A stretch of DNA of 37,442 nt from Candidatus Omnitrophota bacterium (GCA_023247705.1 JAHFFY010000015.1:1-37442), one strand, 5' to 3'. Shown: positions 1 to 9,239, counted from the first letter of the stretch. Notes: generated by a model from the sequence alone, not told the origin. Made by a program: numbers and translations.

Positions 1-45
1 TGCGATTTGCAGTTTTTGTTGGCTGGTCCATTTACGTTTTTGCAT
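1..45 (-). CDS. IS3-type transposase OrfA, N-terminal fragment
   Basis: Reading leftwards from the ATG at 45-43, fifteen codons give MQKRKWTSQQKLQIA and run off the window edge. The pattern of basic residues, then (T/S)xxxK, then an aliphatic helix is typical of the helix-turn-helix start of IS3-family OrfA proteins. A perfect AAGGAGG ribosome binding site lies at 54-60 on the minus strand, at normal spacing, which supports this start. Only the first residues are visible, so the family call rests on this motif and on the terminal repeat-like sequence near 116. Confidence 0.55.
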   Translation of the reverse strand, partial: MQKRKWTSQQKLQIA

Positions 46-116
46 TGAATAAGCCTCCTTGTTTTGGTGCCTTATTCTAACTTAAAACCCTGTTTCTGTT
101 AATGGGGAGCAGTATA
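1..116 (-). mobile_element. end of an IS3-family-like insertion sequence (partial)
   Basis: The left edge carries the 5' end of an element read on the minus strand. It contains the start of an orfA-like gene and a presumed terminal inverted repeat. Read on the minus strand from about 116, the sequence TATACTGCTCCCC resembles IS150-type IS3 termini (TGTACTGCACCC). The exact end and any target duplication cannot be fixed because the rest of the element is outside the window. If 116 is the end, the element stops about 4 bp before the tRNA-Ala gene. Confidence 0.5.
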
Positions 117-120
117 TGAC

Positions 121-194
121 GGGCCGATAGCTCAGTTTGGGAGAGCGCCTGGTTCGCAATCAGGAGGCCGGGGGTTCGATCCCCCCTCGGTCCA
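121..194 (+). tRNA. tRNA-Ala(CGC)
   Basis: A complete 74-nt cloverleaf can be drawn. The acceptor stem is 121-127 with 187-193, the D stem is GCTC/GAGC, the anticodon loop is TTCGCAA with anticodon CGC, the variable loop has 5 nt, and the T stem of five G-C pairs carries a TTCGATC loop. The discriminator is A194 and CCA is not encoded. The third acceptor pair is G123-T191, the G3:U70 pair that is the classic alanine identity element. The D loop keeps the GG pair. The gene starts only a few bases from the putative IS terminus, and rsmE follows. Confidence 0.95.
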
Positions 195-259
195 TTTTAA
201 GAATTTAATTCTAACCCTTACAAATAAGTTAATCCGGTCATCATTCAGATAATTTGATT

Positions 260-1012
260 ATGCATCGTTTTTATTGCCCTGATGTGAAATTAGAGATCGA
301 TCAAATCGTTTCCATTCTCGAGAAAGAAGAGATTCATCATCTCAAAAGTGTTCTGCGGTTAAAAGAGCAAGATCAGATCAGCATTTTTAACCGTCAAGGT
401 GAAGAAGCGGTTGGGACGATTAGATTGATCAAAGATAAACAGGTCGCGGTGAGAGTCGATTATCTCCAATCGAATGCTCGATTTAAACCCGTGGTTTCCA
501 TAACCATGGCCTGTGCGATTCCCAAAAAAGCGAAATTTGATTTTATTGTCGAAAAGTGTACGGAATTGGGCGTTATGGAGATTTTTCCCCTCCTGACCCA
601 GCGCGGAGATGTTTCGGTGAAGCCGTTACAATTCGAGAAAAAATTGAAACGTTATCATGCCATCGCCGTCAACGCGAGCAAACAATGTGGACGAAGAGAT
701 GTTCCGGTCGTCCACCCGGTCATTCATTTCTCGGATTTTTTCAAATCAAATCCAAAACCTGACAGCCTGAAACTGATCCCGTATCTAGGTTCACGAGAAC
801 AGCGTAAAAGCCTCTGGGAGGTATTTCCGCTGGTTAAGAACGAGATCGTATTTTTAATCGGGCCTGAAGGCGATTTTTCTCCTGTCGAAATCGATCTGGC
901 GATCAAATCCGGTTGTGTCCCGATTTCTCTGGGAGATCTCATCCTGAAAGTGGACACTGCCGCCATTTCGGTTGTCGCCTGCGCGAATTCTTATTTTTTT
1001 CATCAAAAGTGA
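260..1012 (+). CDS. rsmE: 16S rRNA (uracil-1498-N3)-methyltransferase RsmE
   Basis: The product is a 250-residue SPOUT-class methyltransferase that methylates U1498 of 16S rRNA using SAM. An N-terminal PUA-like part (MHRFYCPD..., then EIHHLKSVLRLK) precedes the knotted C-terminal domain. The SAM motifs are LIGPEGDFSPVEI at about residues 200-212 and SLGDLILKVDTAA at about 225-237. The second usually reads LGxRILRxETA; here both arginines and the glutamate are replaced, although the fold pattern is intact. The ATG at 260 is chosen over an in-frame TTG at 254 because family members start with MxRFY/F. No clear ribosome binding site is seen. The next gene begins 12 nt downstream. Confidence 0.9.
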   Translation: MHRFYCPDVKLEIDQIVSILEKEEIHHLKSVLRLKEQDQISIFNRQGEEAVGTIRLIKDKQVAVRVDYLQSNARFKPVVSITMACAIPKKAKFDFIVEKCTELGVMEIFPLLTQRGDVSVKPLQFEKKLKRYHAIAVNASKQCGRRDVPVVHPVIHFSDFFKSNPKPDSLKLIPYLGSREQRKSLWEVFPLVKNEIVFLIGPEGDFSPVEIDLAIKSGCVPISLGDLILKVDTAAISVVACANSYFFHQK

Positions 1013-1024
1013 AGTGATCATGAG

Positions 1025-2851
1025 GTGCCAGAGTTGTCGGAAAGTTTAATCAAGATCGGGGAGAACACCCGCGAACAAATCTTTGTGATTTTTCTTTTTT
1101 GCTTCGCCTTAATATTACGCCTGCTTTACACAGTCTTCTTGAGACGCCATTATCTTTTTTATGATGATCCTGCTGGAGACGTTCTATATTACCAAAAATG
1201 GGCACAGGAAATCGCACATGGCCATTGGGTTGGGAACAAAGTCTTTTGGGGCTTGCCGCTTTATCCGTATTTTCTGGCTGTCCTGGAACGGCTGACGTTC
1301 CATAACCTTGAGTTGATCCGCTTTATTCATCTGGCCCTTGGCTCTTTGAATTGTGTCCTGGTTTATTATATTGCCGAGCGAATTTTTTTAAGGAAAGTAG
1401 CGATCGGGGCGTCTCTTTTAATGGCCACCAATTTTGTTTTAATTTACTATGATTGGCTGTTGATGCCTGTGACGTTGACGATCACGTTAAGTTGTATTGT
1501 GATTTTGGTTTTATCGCAATCGAATTCGTCATTAAGCAAGCGGGAATGGTTTTTATTAGGTCTCTTAATCGGTCTGGGAAGTTTGCTGGATGGAAAATTT
1601 ATTATTTTTTTTCTGCTTTTTTTGATCATCTCGTTAAATCGGTGTTTCCAAAAGGCCATGACAGCCCAACAATTCCTTTCTTTTTTTCTGGGATGCGTGA
1701 TTGTCTTATCCGTTGTTGCCGTTCGTAATCGAATCGTGGGGGGAAGTTGGGTCTTGGTCAGCGCCCAAACAGGATTGAGTTTTTATTCCGGGAACAAAAA
1801 GGCCGCGGATGGAATCTTTGATAACGAGCAGCTGATCCGTCCAAATCATGGGGGACAGGATGAGGATCAACAAATTATTGCAGAGCAGACATTAAAAAGA
1901 AAACTAACCCCTGCCGAGGTCTCCAATTTCTGGAAGGACAAGGCGTTTCAATTTATCAAGGAGTCTCCTGGGGATTATATAAAACTGCTCTTCCGGAAAT
2001 TGTATCTTTTTGGCGTTGAAACCGAGGAGGCGGATGACATTGATTTACTTTTACAACAGGATTGGAAACAGAGATTCGATTTTAACCCGTTTGCAGTCAT
2101 TTTTCCGCTCGGGCTCATGGGGATTGTTCTGAATGATCGAGACCATCGGCGCAAGACGGTTTTGTTAGATCTATTTATTTTCAGCCAGCTTTTATTTACA
2201 ATTATTTTTTTTCTTACAACCAAACATCGCGTTACCGTCCTGCCGTTTCTTTTGATTTATGAGGTTTATAGTCTTTACTGGGTCGTTGAAAAATTAAAGC
2301 AGGGGCAATGGGGCAAAGTTTTTGGTTTTTTACTGATTGCCACCGGTTTATCGATTTGTTTTCATCCGGTCCGCATTAATCCGAATATCATTGCGTTATC
2401 GAAATTCTCAAAGAGTGGCGCAATTTTTGAAAGACAAGGGGCCTATGAAGAAGCTTCGCATCAGTATCTTCAAGCATTGAAGATGAGTCCCAACGACACA
2501 ACACTGCTTTATAACCTCGCGAATGTATCACTTAAGCGCGGGCAAGTTGGGCAGGCGATTGATTATTATCAAAAGGCCTTGGCGATCAATCCGATTCATC
2601 TAGATGCGCTCTTTAATCTAGGGGTCGCCTATGCTGAATCTGGAAATTTTGCATCAGCACTGGGATCTTATCGAAAAATCCTTGGTCTTGCTCCGGGAAG
2701 TCCGGATGTCTATTACCGAATGGCGAACATTTATCGACAGCAAGGGGATTGTGAACAGTCACAAGGGTACTATAAAAAAATTTTCGAATTACAGCCTGAA
2801 GTAATAATGTATCTTCAAGAAGAAATGAAAAATTGTTTACAAAAGCGTTAA
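1025..2851 (+). CDS. membrane glycosyltransferase (GT39/ArnT-like) with C-terminal TPR repeats
   Basis: The 608-residue protein has two parts. Residues 18 to about 440 form a polytopic membrane domain with roughly ten hydrophobic segments. Its early DDPAGDVLYYQKWA loop and later GLPLYPYFLA are typical of polyprenyl-phosphate-sugar dependent GT-C glycosyltransferases (PMT/ArnT superfamily). Residues about 458-600 hold four TPR units, recognisable by repeats such as LLYNLANVSLKRGQVGQAIDYYQKAL. Family knowledge suggests transfer of a sugar from a lipid carrier to a protein or envelope glycan outside the membrane; the acceptor cannot be told. The start is a GTG, or TTG at 1034, since the nearby ATG at 1020 is out of frame. 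It is probably co-transcribed with rsmE. Confidence 0.75.
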   Translation: MPELSESLIKIGENTREQIFVIFLFCFALILRLLYTVFLRRHYLFYDDPAGDVLYYQKWAQEIAHGHWVGNKVFWGLPLYPYFLAVLERLTFHNLELIRFIHLALGSLNCVLVYYIAERIFLRKVAIGASLLMATNFVLIYYDWLLMPVTLTITLSCIVILVLSQSNSSLSKREWFLLGLLIGLGSLLDGKFIIFFLLFLIISLNRCFQKAMTAQQFLSFFLGCVIVLSVVAVRNRIVGGSWVLVSAQTGLSFYSGNKKAADGIFDNEQLIRPNHGGQDEDQQIIAEQTLKRKLTPAEVSNFWKDKAFQFIKESPGDYIKLLFRKLYLFGVETEEADDIDLLLQQDWKQRFDFNPFAVIFPLGLMGIVLNDRDHRRKTVLLDLFIFSQLLFTIIFFLTTKHRVTVLPFLLIYEVYSLYWVVEKLKQGQWGKVFGFLLIATGLSICFHPVRINPNIIALSKFSKSGAIFERQGAYEEASHQYLQALKMSPNDTTLLYNLANVSLKRGQVGQAIDYYQKALAINPIHLDALFNLGVAYAESGNFASALGSYRKILGLAPGSPDVYYRMANIYRQQGDCEQSQGYYKKIFELQPEVIMYLQEEMKNCLQKR

Positions 2852-2930
2852 AAAATTTAAGTCCCGAATTATTTGTATTACAATTTATTTGTTTCCATAG
2901 TGTTATACCTTTATTGCAGGGGATAAACGA

Positions 2931-2959
2931 TTGACAATATAAACTGACTCATGTATAAT
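2931..2959 (+). promoter_or_regulatory. consensus sigma-70-type promoter upstream of recA
   Basis: A perfect TTGACA at 2931-2936 and a perfect TATAAT at 2954-2959 are separated by 17 bp, the ideal spacing. Transcription would start near 2966, leaving a leader of about 220 nt before the recA ATG at 3187. No recognisable LexA operator overlaps the elements. It is the strongest promoter match in the window. Confidence 0.85.
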
Positions 2960-2965
2960 TTACAC

Positions 2966-3186
2966 CTCTTTTAGCCTAAAGAAGTGATCTCCATTTTTGA
3001 ATGGATATGTTTCGGTGAAATAATATCCCGAGGTTAGTTCTCCAACCCTACAGTCAGTTAGGCTCGTCGGACAATTTGTAAAACAAAAGGAGTCATTGAA
3101 AATTTTATTTTTCCAATTGAGCGCTTCCCGTTCCAATAACAATCTCCTATGGAATTTGGACTATAGGGAAATGAAAGGAAAGATCC
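2966..3186 (+). ncRNA. candidate structured RNA or recA 5' leader
   Basis: This non-coding stretch lies between the consensus promoter and recA. Visible pairings are AGCCTAA (2973-2979) with TTAGGCT (3058-3064), TCCAT (2990-2994) with ATGGA (3001-3005), GGTT (3032-3035) with AACC (3044-3047), and GTGATCTCC (2984-2992) with GGAGTCAT (3089-3096, one bulge). The first and last of these cross, so they are alternatives or a pseudoknot. A T-rich tract at 3103-3112 follows the last arm, as in an attenuator or the end of a short RNA. The recA ribosome binding site AAAGGA is at 3174-3179. No known riboswitch or 6S signature was recognised. Confidence 0.4.
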
Positions 3187-4254
3187 ATGTTAGACCAGAA
3201 GAAAACAGCAGAAGTCGAGAGCAAAAAGAAAACGGATGACGCCGAAATTAAAAAAGGCGTTGAATCCGACAACAAACGAAAAGCCCTGGAACTTGCGTTG
3301 ACGCAGATTGAAAAGCAGTTTGGTAAAGGTTCCATTATGAAACTGGACAGCAACGTCGCGGTCAATATTGATTCGATTCCGACCGGTTCGTTGGCGCTGG
3401 ATATCGCGTTGGGTATCGGAGGGGTGCCCCGGGGGCGGGTCATCGAGATTTTTGGTCAGGAATCTTCCGGCAAAACGACGTTAACGTTAAGCATTATCGG
3501 TCAGATCCAGAAGTTGGGAGGGGTCGCGGCGTTTATCGATGCCGAACACGCGTTTGATTCGCTGTATGCCAAAAAAGTCGGAGTGAGACTAGATGATCTT
3601 TTGATCTCCCAGCCGGACACCGGCGAACAGGCTTTGGAAATTGCCGAGACGCTTGTGCGTTCCAACGCAGTTGATTTGGTGGTCATTGATTCGGTTGCCG
3701 CCTTAACGCCTCGAGCTGAGATTGAAGGTGAAATGGGCGATTCGCACATGGGACTCCAGGCGCGTCTGATGTCCCAGGCCTTAAGAAAATTAACCGCCGC
3801 GATCAGCAAATCTAAAACCTGTGTCATATTTATCAATCAGATCAGAATGAAAATCGGTGTCATGTTCGGCTCACCAGAAACAACGACCGGCGGCCGGGCG
3901 CTCAAGTTTTATGCCTCGGTGCGTCTGGAATTGCGTAAAGTAGAGTCCCTGAAAGTGGGGGAAGACATTGTTGGCAACCGTGTAAAGGTGAAGGTTGTCA
4001 AAAACAAAGTCGCGCCACCCTTTCGAGAAGCGGAATTTGAGATTTTATTTACCGAAGGAATTTCTCGGATCAGCGATATTCTGGATTTAGGTGTTCAGTC
4101 GGATATCCTGCAGAAATCCGGCGCGTGGTTATCGTTTGAGAACGAAAAGATCGGGCAAGGCCGTGAAAGTGCCCGGAAATTTCTCCAAGAAAATCCCAAG
4201 GTTTTAAACAAGATCGAAAAGCAGATCTTGGAGAAGATGGGTGTGAAACGATAA
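3187..4254 (+). CDS. recA: recombinase RecA
   Basis: RecA (355 residues) forms ATP-dependent filaments on single-stranded DNA, drives homologous strand exchange, and acts as SOS co-protease. The Walker A motif is GQESSGKT at residues 90-97, with Gln where Pro is usual. [24 protein letters not shown], the L1 loop [15 protein letters not shown] and the L2 region [22 protein letters not shown] are all present. A lysine/glutamate-rich extension of about 30 residues precedes the conserved core, and the usual acidic C-terminal tail is replaced by a basic end. AAAGGA at 3174-3179 supports the start. The gene appears to be a single transcription unit with its own strong promoter and a downstream terminator. 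Confidence 0.98.
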   Translation: MLDQKKTAEVESKKKTDDAEIKKGVESDNKRKALELALTQIEKQFGKGSIMKLDSNVAVNIDSIPTGSLALDIALGIGGVPRGRVIEIFGQESSGKTTLTLSIIGQIQKLGGVAAFIDAEHAFDSLYAKKVGVRLDDLLISQPDTGEQALEIAETLVRSNAVDLVVIDSVAALTPRAEIEGEMGDSHMGLQARLMSQALRKLTAAISKSKTCVIFINQIRMKIGVMFGSPETTTGGRALKFYASVRLELRKVESLKVGEDIVGNRVKVKVVKNKVAPPFREAEFEILFTEGISRISDILDLGVQSDILQKSGAWLSFENEKIGQGRESARKFLQENPKVLNKIEKQILEKMGVKR

Positions 4255-4256
4255 TT

Positions 4257-4386
4257 ATGGAACCCCACGGGCCTCCCCGTGGTACCTTTGTTTGCCCTTC
4301 GGGACTTTTACAATGCGTCCCTCTTATGAGAGGGTTCCATCCCGAGTCATGCTCCCACGGCCATGACCGTGGGAGAAGTCGAGGGA
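4257..4386 (+). repeat. GC-rich multi-hairpin element (possible REP/MITE-like insertion)
   Basis: This element sits 2 bp after the recA stop and is GC-richer than the flanking DNA. A 9-bp inverted repeat ATGGAACCC (4257-4265) / GGGTTCCAT (4332-4340) encloses three hairpins. These are CCACGGG-CCTC-CCCGTGG at 4265-4282, CCC-TTC-GGG at 4295-4303, and CCCTCT-TATG-AGAGGG at 4319-4334, a cloverleaf-like arrangement with slight overlap at the stem base. A further 9-bp hairpin CTCCCACGG/CCGTGGGAG is at 4352-4375, closed by imperfect TCCC/GGGA at 4340-4386. The CCACGG/CCGTGG core recurs in both halves. This is reminiscent of REP palindromes or IS200/IS605 ends; that identity is inference. Confidence 0.5.
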
Positions 4387-4412
4387 TTGAATTTTTCAAT
4401 AAAAATGTCATG

Positions 4413-4459
4413 ACAAATCTCCTAACATCGTTTGTAAAAGTGATAGGAGATTTGTTTTT
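4413..4459 (+). terminator. rho-independent terminator of recA
   Basis: A perfect 12-bp inverted repeat, ACAAATCTCCTA (4413-4424) and TAGGAGATTTGT (4444-4455), is followed directly by a T run (4455-4459). The loop of 19 nt is longer than usual. It separates recA and its downstream element from the protease gene starting at 4502. Confidence 0.75.
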
Positions 4460-4501
4460 GCTAGAACTGGGGTTATTAACTTTTATGAAGAGTATCTCGC
4501 G

Positions 4502-6022
<1,521 letters not shown>

Positions 6023-6024
6023 AT

Positions 6025-6495
6025 ATGGATGCGCCGCGCATGGATGATGAATTGAGAAAAGCCCGGAATTCCGCTTTTCAGTTTTTGAAAACGCGTAACC
6101 GCAGTGAAAAAGAAACGCGGCTGCGGCTGCTTAAAAAAAAGTTCACGGGGGATGTGGTCGAACAAACGATCCAATATTTAAAAAGCGTTCAATTGCTCGA
6201 TGACCGGCAGTTTGCCCGGGACTGGATTCAGATGCGCCGACGCAAACCGTTTGGCGCGCGCAGGATCCTTTTTGAGTTGAGAGAAAAGGGCATTGCCTCG
6301 GAGATTATCAAAGAGGAAATCGAACAATCGACAACAGATTATTCGGAAGTGGATGCGGTGATCAGCTTGGCCCAAAAATGTCTGCAGAAATATCAACAAT
6401 TGGATCAACCAACGGCGCTGCGCCGCCTGGCCGGCTATCTGAGCCGTCGTGGTTTTAACAACGAAACAATCGAGAAGGTTATCAATCATCTATGA
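6025..6495 (+). CDS. recX: regulatory protein RecX
   Basis: The 156-residue helical-repeat protein fits RecX, which binds RecA filaments and limits RecA activity. Typical features are ARNSAFQFLKTRNRSEKETRLRL near the start and VVEQTIQYLKSVQLLDDRQFARDWIQ, followed by KPFGARRILFELREKGI. The ATG at 6025 is chosen because family similarity begins just after it. A longer frame starting at 5974 would run back into the protease gene. The stop overlaps the alaS start as ATGA (6492-6495), which indicates translational coupling. recX often sits beside recA; here the protease gene and a terminator separate them. Confidence 0.88.
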   Translation: MDAPRMDDELRKARNSAFQFLKTRNRSEKETRLRLLKKKFTGDVVEQTIQYLKSVQLLDDRQFARDWIQMRRRKPFGARRILFELREKGIASEIIKEEIEQSTTDYSEVDAVISLAQKCLQKYQQLDQPTALRRLAGYLSRRGFNNETIEKVINHL

Positions 6496-9239
6496 CCGCT
6501 AATGAGATCAGAAAAAAGTTTTTAGAATTCTTTGCCTCCAAAGGCCACACCGTTGTGCGCAGCGCTTCCCTGGTCCCTCCGGAAAAAGAGGATGAAACGG
6601 TTTTGTTCACCACCGCTGGGATGCAGCAGTTTAAGCGCCAGTTCCTGGGTCAAATTGATGGGTATACCCGCGCGACCACGTCCCAAAAGTGTTTGCGCAC
6701 CGATGATCTGGACTGTGTCGGTAAGACCGCGTTTCATCATACATTCTTTGAGATGCTGGGGAATTTTTCATTCGGTGATTACTTTAAGAAAGAAGCGATC
6801 CATTGGGCCTGGGAATTTTTGACCAAGGACATGGCTCTTCCCGTTGAAAAACTTTGGGTCTCGGTTTATAAAGAGGACAGCGAAGCCGAAAAAATTTGGC
6901 TCAACGATATCAAAATCCCCGCAAATAGACTGGTGAGACTCGGAGATAAAAGTAATTTCTGGCCGTCGGAAGCCAAAGAAAATGGTCCCAACGGTCCCTG
7001 CGGACCTTGCTCGGAAATATTTTTTGATTACGGTGTCAATCCCAATTGCCCCAAAAAAGAAAAATGCGACCCGGATTGCAGCTGCGGGCGGTTTTCGGAA
7101 GTCTGGAATCTGGTCTTCACCCAATTCAACCGTAAAGACGGCGGCATTTTAGAGCCGTTGCCGGCCAAGAATATCGACACCGGGATGGGCTTGGAGCGTC
7201 TGGTGGCGGTTGTGCAGGGAAAGAAAAGTAATTATGAGACGGATTTGTTCGAATCTATTTTCAAAGCGATAAATAAGGAAATTGTCGGAATCAGAGGAGC
7301 AGGCCCTTCAACCACCTCAAAAAATATCATAGCCGATCATATTCGAGCAATAGTGTTCGGAATTGCAGATGGAGTTATTCCTTCAAATGAAGGCCGCGGA
7401 TATGTTGTGAGAAAATTAATCGTTGAGATTTCAGACATCGTTGTATTTATCGGTATGACAAAATCTGTGATTTATAAGCTCGTGCCTTCAGTAGCGCAAG
7501 CAATGGGAGAAGCTTATCCGGAAATTTCTGAGAAAGCACAAGAAATCTCAAAGATAATTCAAAGGGTAGAACAGAATTATATTGATGTCCGAAGCTTAAA
7601 GATTCCAGAGTTTGGAAAACTGGTAAGAGAAATTAATCAATCTGCGCTCTCTCCGCTAGAAAAATATAAGAAATATGGGGAGCTTATGTTTTTATTTAAA
7701 GATACCCATGGATTAAATTACAGAAGTATGTTCAATATAATAGAAGATTTTTTACCTAAAAATTATCAACAAGAAGGAGATATTGTTAAAGATTCATTTG
7801 ATAGCAAAATGAATGAACAGAAGCAACGTTCTAGATCAAGCAGCAAAATGACCGGCGACGTCTTTGCCGATGCCGAATTGAATTTGAATGTCCCGAAAAC
7901 AAAGTTCACTGGCTATGAGTCGAAGTTATCTATAGATGATGTTGAAGGAGTAGAAAAAACAAAGTTTACTGGCCATGATACAGGCTCATCTCAATCGAAT
8001 GTTATAAAAATTTTTAGAAATAACAAAGAAGTTGAAAGTGCCATTGTGGGGGATGATATTAAAGTTGTCCTGAACGAAACTCCATTTTACGCTGAGTCAG
8101 GTGGTCAAGTTGCTGATATTGGAGAGATTTGGAAGGGTGATATGTTAAACCCAGATGCTCTTTTAACTATAACCGCTACTCAAAAAATTTCTGATGTTTT
8201 TATTCATAGTGGGAAAGTAGAAAAAGGCTCTTTCAAAGCTGATGATTCAGTAATAACTCAGATCAATACTGATCGCAGAATTGCTATTATGCGTAATCAT
8301 ACGGCCACACATCTGCTTCAAGCTGCTTTAAGGATAGTTTTAGGGGCACATGTGCAGCAACAAGGATCTTTGGTCCGCCCGGAGTACCTACGCTTCGATT
8401 TTACGCATCATCAATCGATTCCTAAATCATTACTTCAAAGGATTGAGGCTTTAATTAATTTATGGATAAGACGGTGTGACGAAGTTAAGAAAGAAGAAAT
8501 GTCGCTGTCTGAGGCAAAGAGAAAGGGTGCGTTAGCATTTTTTGCTGAGAAATATGGTGAAAGAGTCCGAGTTGTTGAGATTGATGGCTATTCAAAAGAA
8601 TTTTGTGGGGGTACTCATTTAGATCGTACGGGTGAAATTGGTTTGTTTAAGATCATTAATGAAAGCGCTGTTGCTCAAGGGATCCGCCGAATTGAAGCGG
8701 TAACAGGGACGTATTCCATCAAATTAATTAAAGAACAAGAAGATCAATTAGAAAAAATTGCACAAATAGTTAAATCTTCTTTCTCAGAAGTCGTTGAACG
8801 CGTGGACAGCCAAACGAAACGCCTTAAAGAATTGGAAAAGGAAGTCGAGTCCCTTCGCTTTGAAGAAATCAAGAATTCCGTCGCGACTTTGATCCAGAAC
8901 GCCCAGACGATTAAAGAGAGTAAAATTATTTCGACTTCTTTTAAGGAGGTTGACGCGGTGATCTTGCGCAAGGTTTCCGATTTGATTAAACAGAAAGCCC
9001 AATCTGCGGTCGCGATTTTGGCATCGTCGTATCAGGGCAGCGCTTTTATTTTGATCGCGGTCACGGATGACTTGGTCAAGAAAGGTGTTAAAGCCAACGA
9101 CCTGATCAAAGTCCTCGCGCCGTTGATCGGCGGGACCGGCGGCGGACGCCCGGAATTAGCGCAAGCGGGAAGCAAAGAAATTCAAAAAATCGAAAGCGCC
9201 GTTCAGCAGGCCAAACAACTGATTGCCGAAAAGATTTAA
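6492..9239 (+). CDS. alaS: alanyl-tRNA synthetase
   Basis: AlaRS (915 residues) charges tRNA-Ala and clears misacylated products. The class II core has LFTTAGMQQF and FHHTFFEMLGNFSFGDYF, a cysteine cluster at about residues 193-208 (CPKKEKCDPDCSCG, probably Zn-binding) and DTGMGLER. The editing domain has His603-xxx-His607 (HTATH) and Cys705-GGT-His709. A coiled coil and the C-Ala domain (GGTGGGRPELAQAG) follow. From about 7240 to 8770 base composition and codon use are clearly AT-richer than either flank. There the usual GRGYVLRRIIRRAVRHG reads GRGYVVRKLIVEISDIV, and other tRNA-binding helices are unusual. KTKFTG occurs twice, 20 codons apart. The frame is intact. Confidence 0.93.
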   Translation: MTANEIRKKFLEFFASKGHTVVRSASLVPPEKEDETVLFTTAGMQQFKRQFLGQIDGYTRATTSQKCLRTDDLDCVGKTAFHHTFFEMLGNFSFGDYFKKEAIHWAWEFLTKDMALPVEKLWVSVYKEDSEAEKIWLNDIKIPANRLVRLGDKSNFWPSEAKENGPNGPCGPCSEIFFDYGVNPNCPKKEKCDPDCSCGRFSEVWNLVFTQFNRKDGGILEPLPAKNIDTGMGLERLVAVVQGKKSNYETDLFESIFKAINKEIVGIRGAGPSTTSKNIIADHIRAIVFGIADGVIPSNEGRGYVVRKLIVEISDIVVFIGMTKSVIYKLVPSVAQAMGEAYPEISEKAQEISKIIQRVEQNYIDVRSLKIPEFGKLVREINQSALSPLEKYKKYGELMFLFKDTHGLNYRSMFNIIEDFLPKNYQQEGDIVKDSFDSKMNEQKQRSRSSSKMTGDVFADAELNLNVPKTKFTGYESKLSIDDVEGVEKTKFTGHDTGSSQSNVIKIFRNNKEVESAIVGDDIKVVLNETPFYAESGGQVADIGEIWKGDMLNPDALLTITATQKISDVFIHSGKVEKGSFKADDSVITQINTDRRIAIMRNHTATHLLQAALRIVLGAHVQQQGSLVRPEYLRFDFTHHQSIPKSLLQRIEALINLWIRRCDEVKKEEMSLSEAKRKGALAFFAEKYGERVRVVEIDGYSKEFCGGTHLDRTGEIGLFKIINESAVAQGIRRIEAVTGTYSIKLIKEQEDQLEKIAQIVKSSFSEVVERVDSQTKRLKELEKEVESLRFEEIKNSVATLIQNAQTIKESKIISTSFKEVDAVILRKVSDLIKQKAQSAVAILASSYQGSAFILIAVTDDLVKKGVKANDLIKVLAPLIGGTGGGRPELAQAGSKEIQKIESAVQQAKQLIAEKI
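7896..7978 (+). repeat. direct repeat inside alaS
   Basis: Positions 7896-7918 and 7956-7978 match at 21 of 23 bases and are offset by 60 bp, so the repeat is in frame. It encodes KTKFTG twice, once followed by YES and once by HDT. AlaRS proteins normally have a single KxxFxGY-like element at the junction before the editing domain. The copies lie near a small patch of host-like composition inside the AT-rich part of alaS. Confidence 0.6.

Noticed and set aside
2966-3112. 6S RNA or a known riboswitch in the recA leader
   Set aside because: The 5' and 3' ends do not form the long closing stem and central bubble of 6S RNA, and no conserved core of common riboswitches was recognised.
2960-3142. 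A 60-residue minus-strand frame in the recA leader
   Set aside because: It lies opposite the predicted leader RNA, has no ribosome binding site or family resemblance, and the plus strand carries a consensus promoter.
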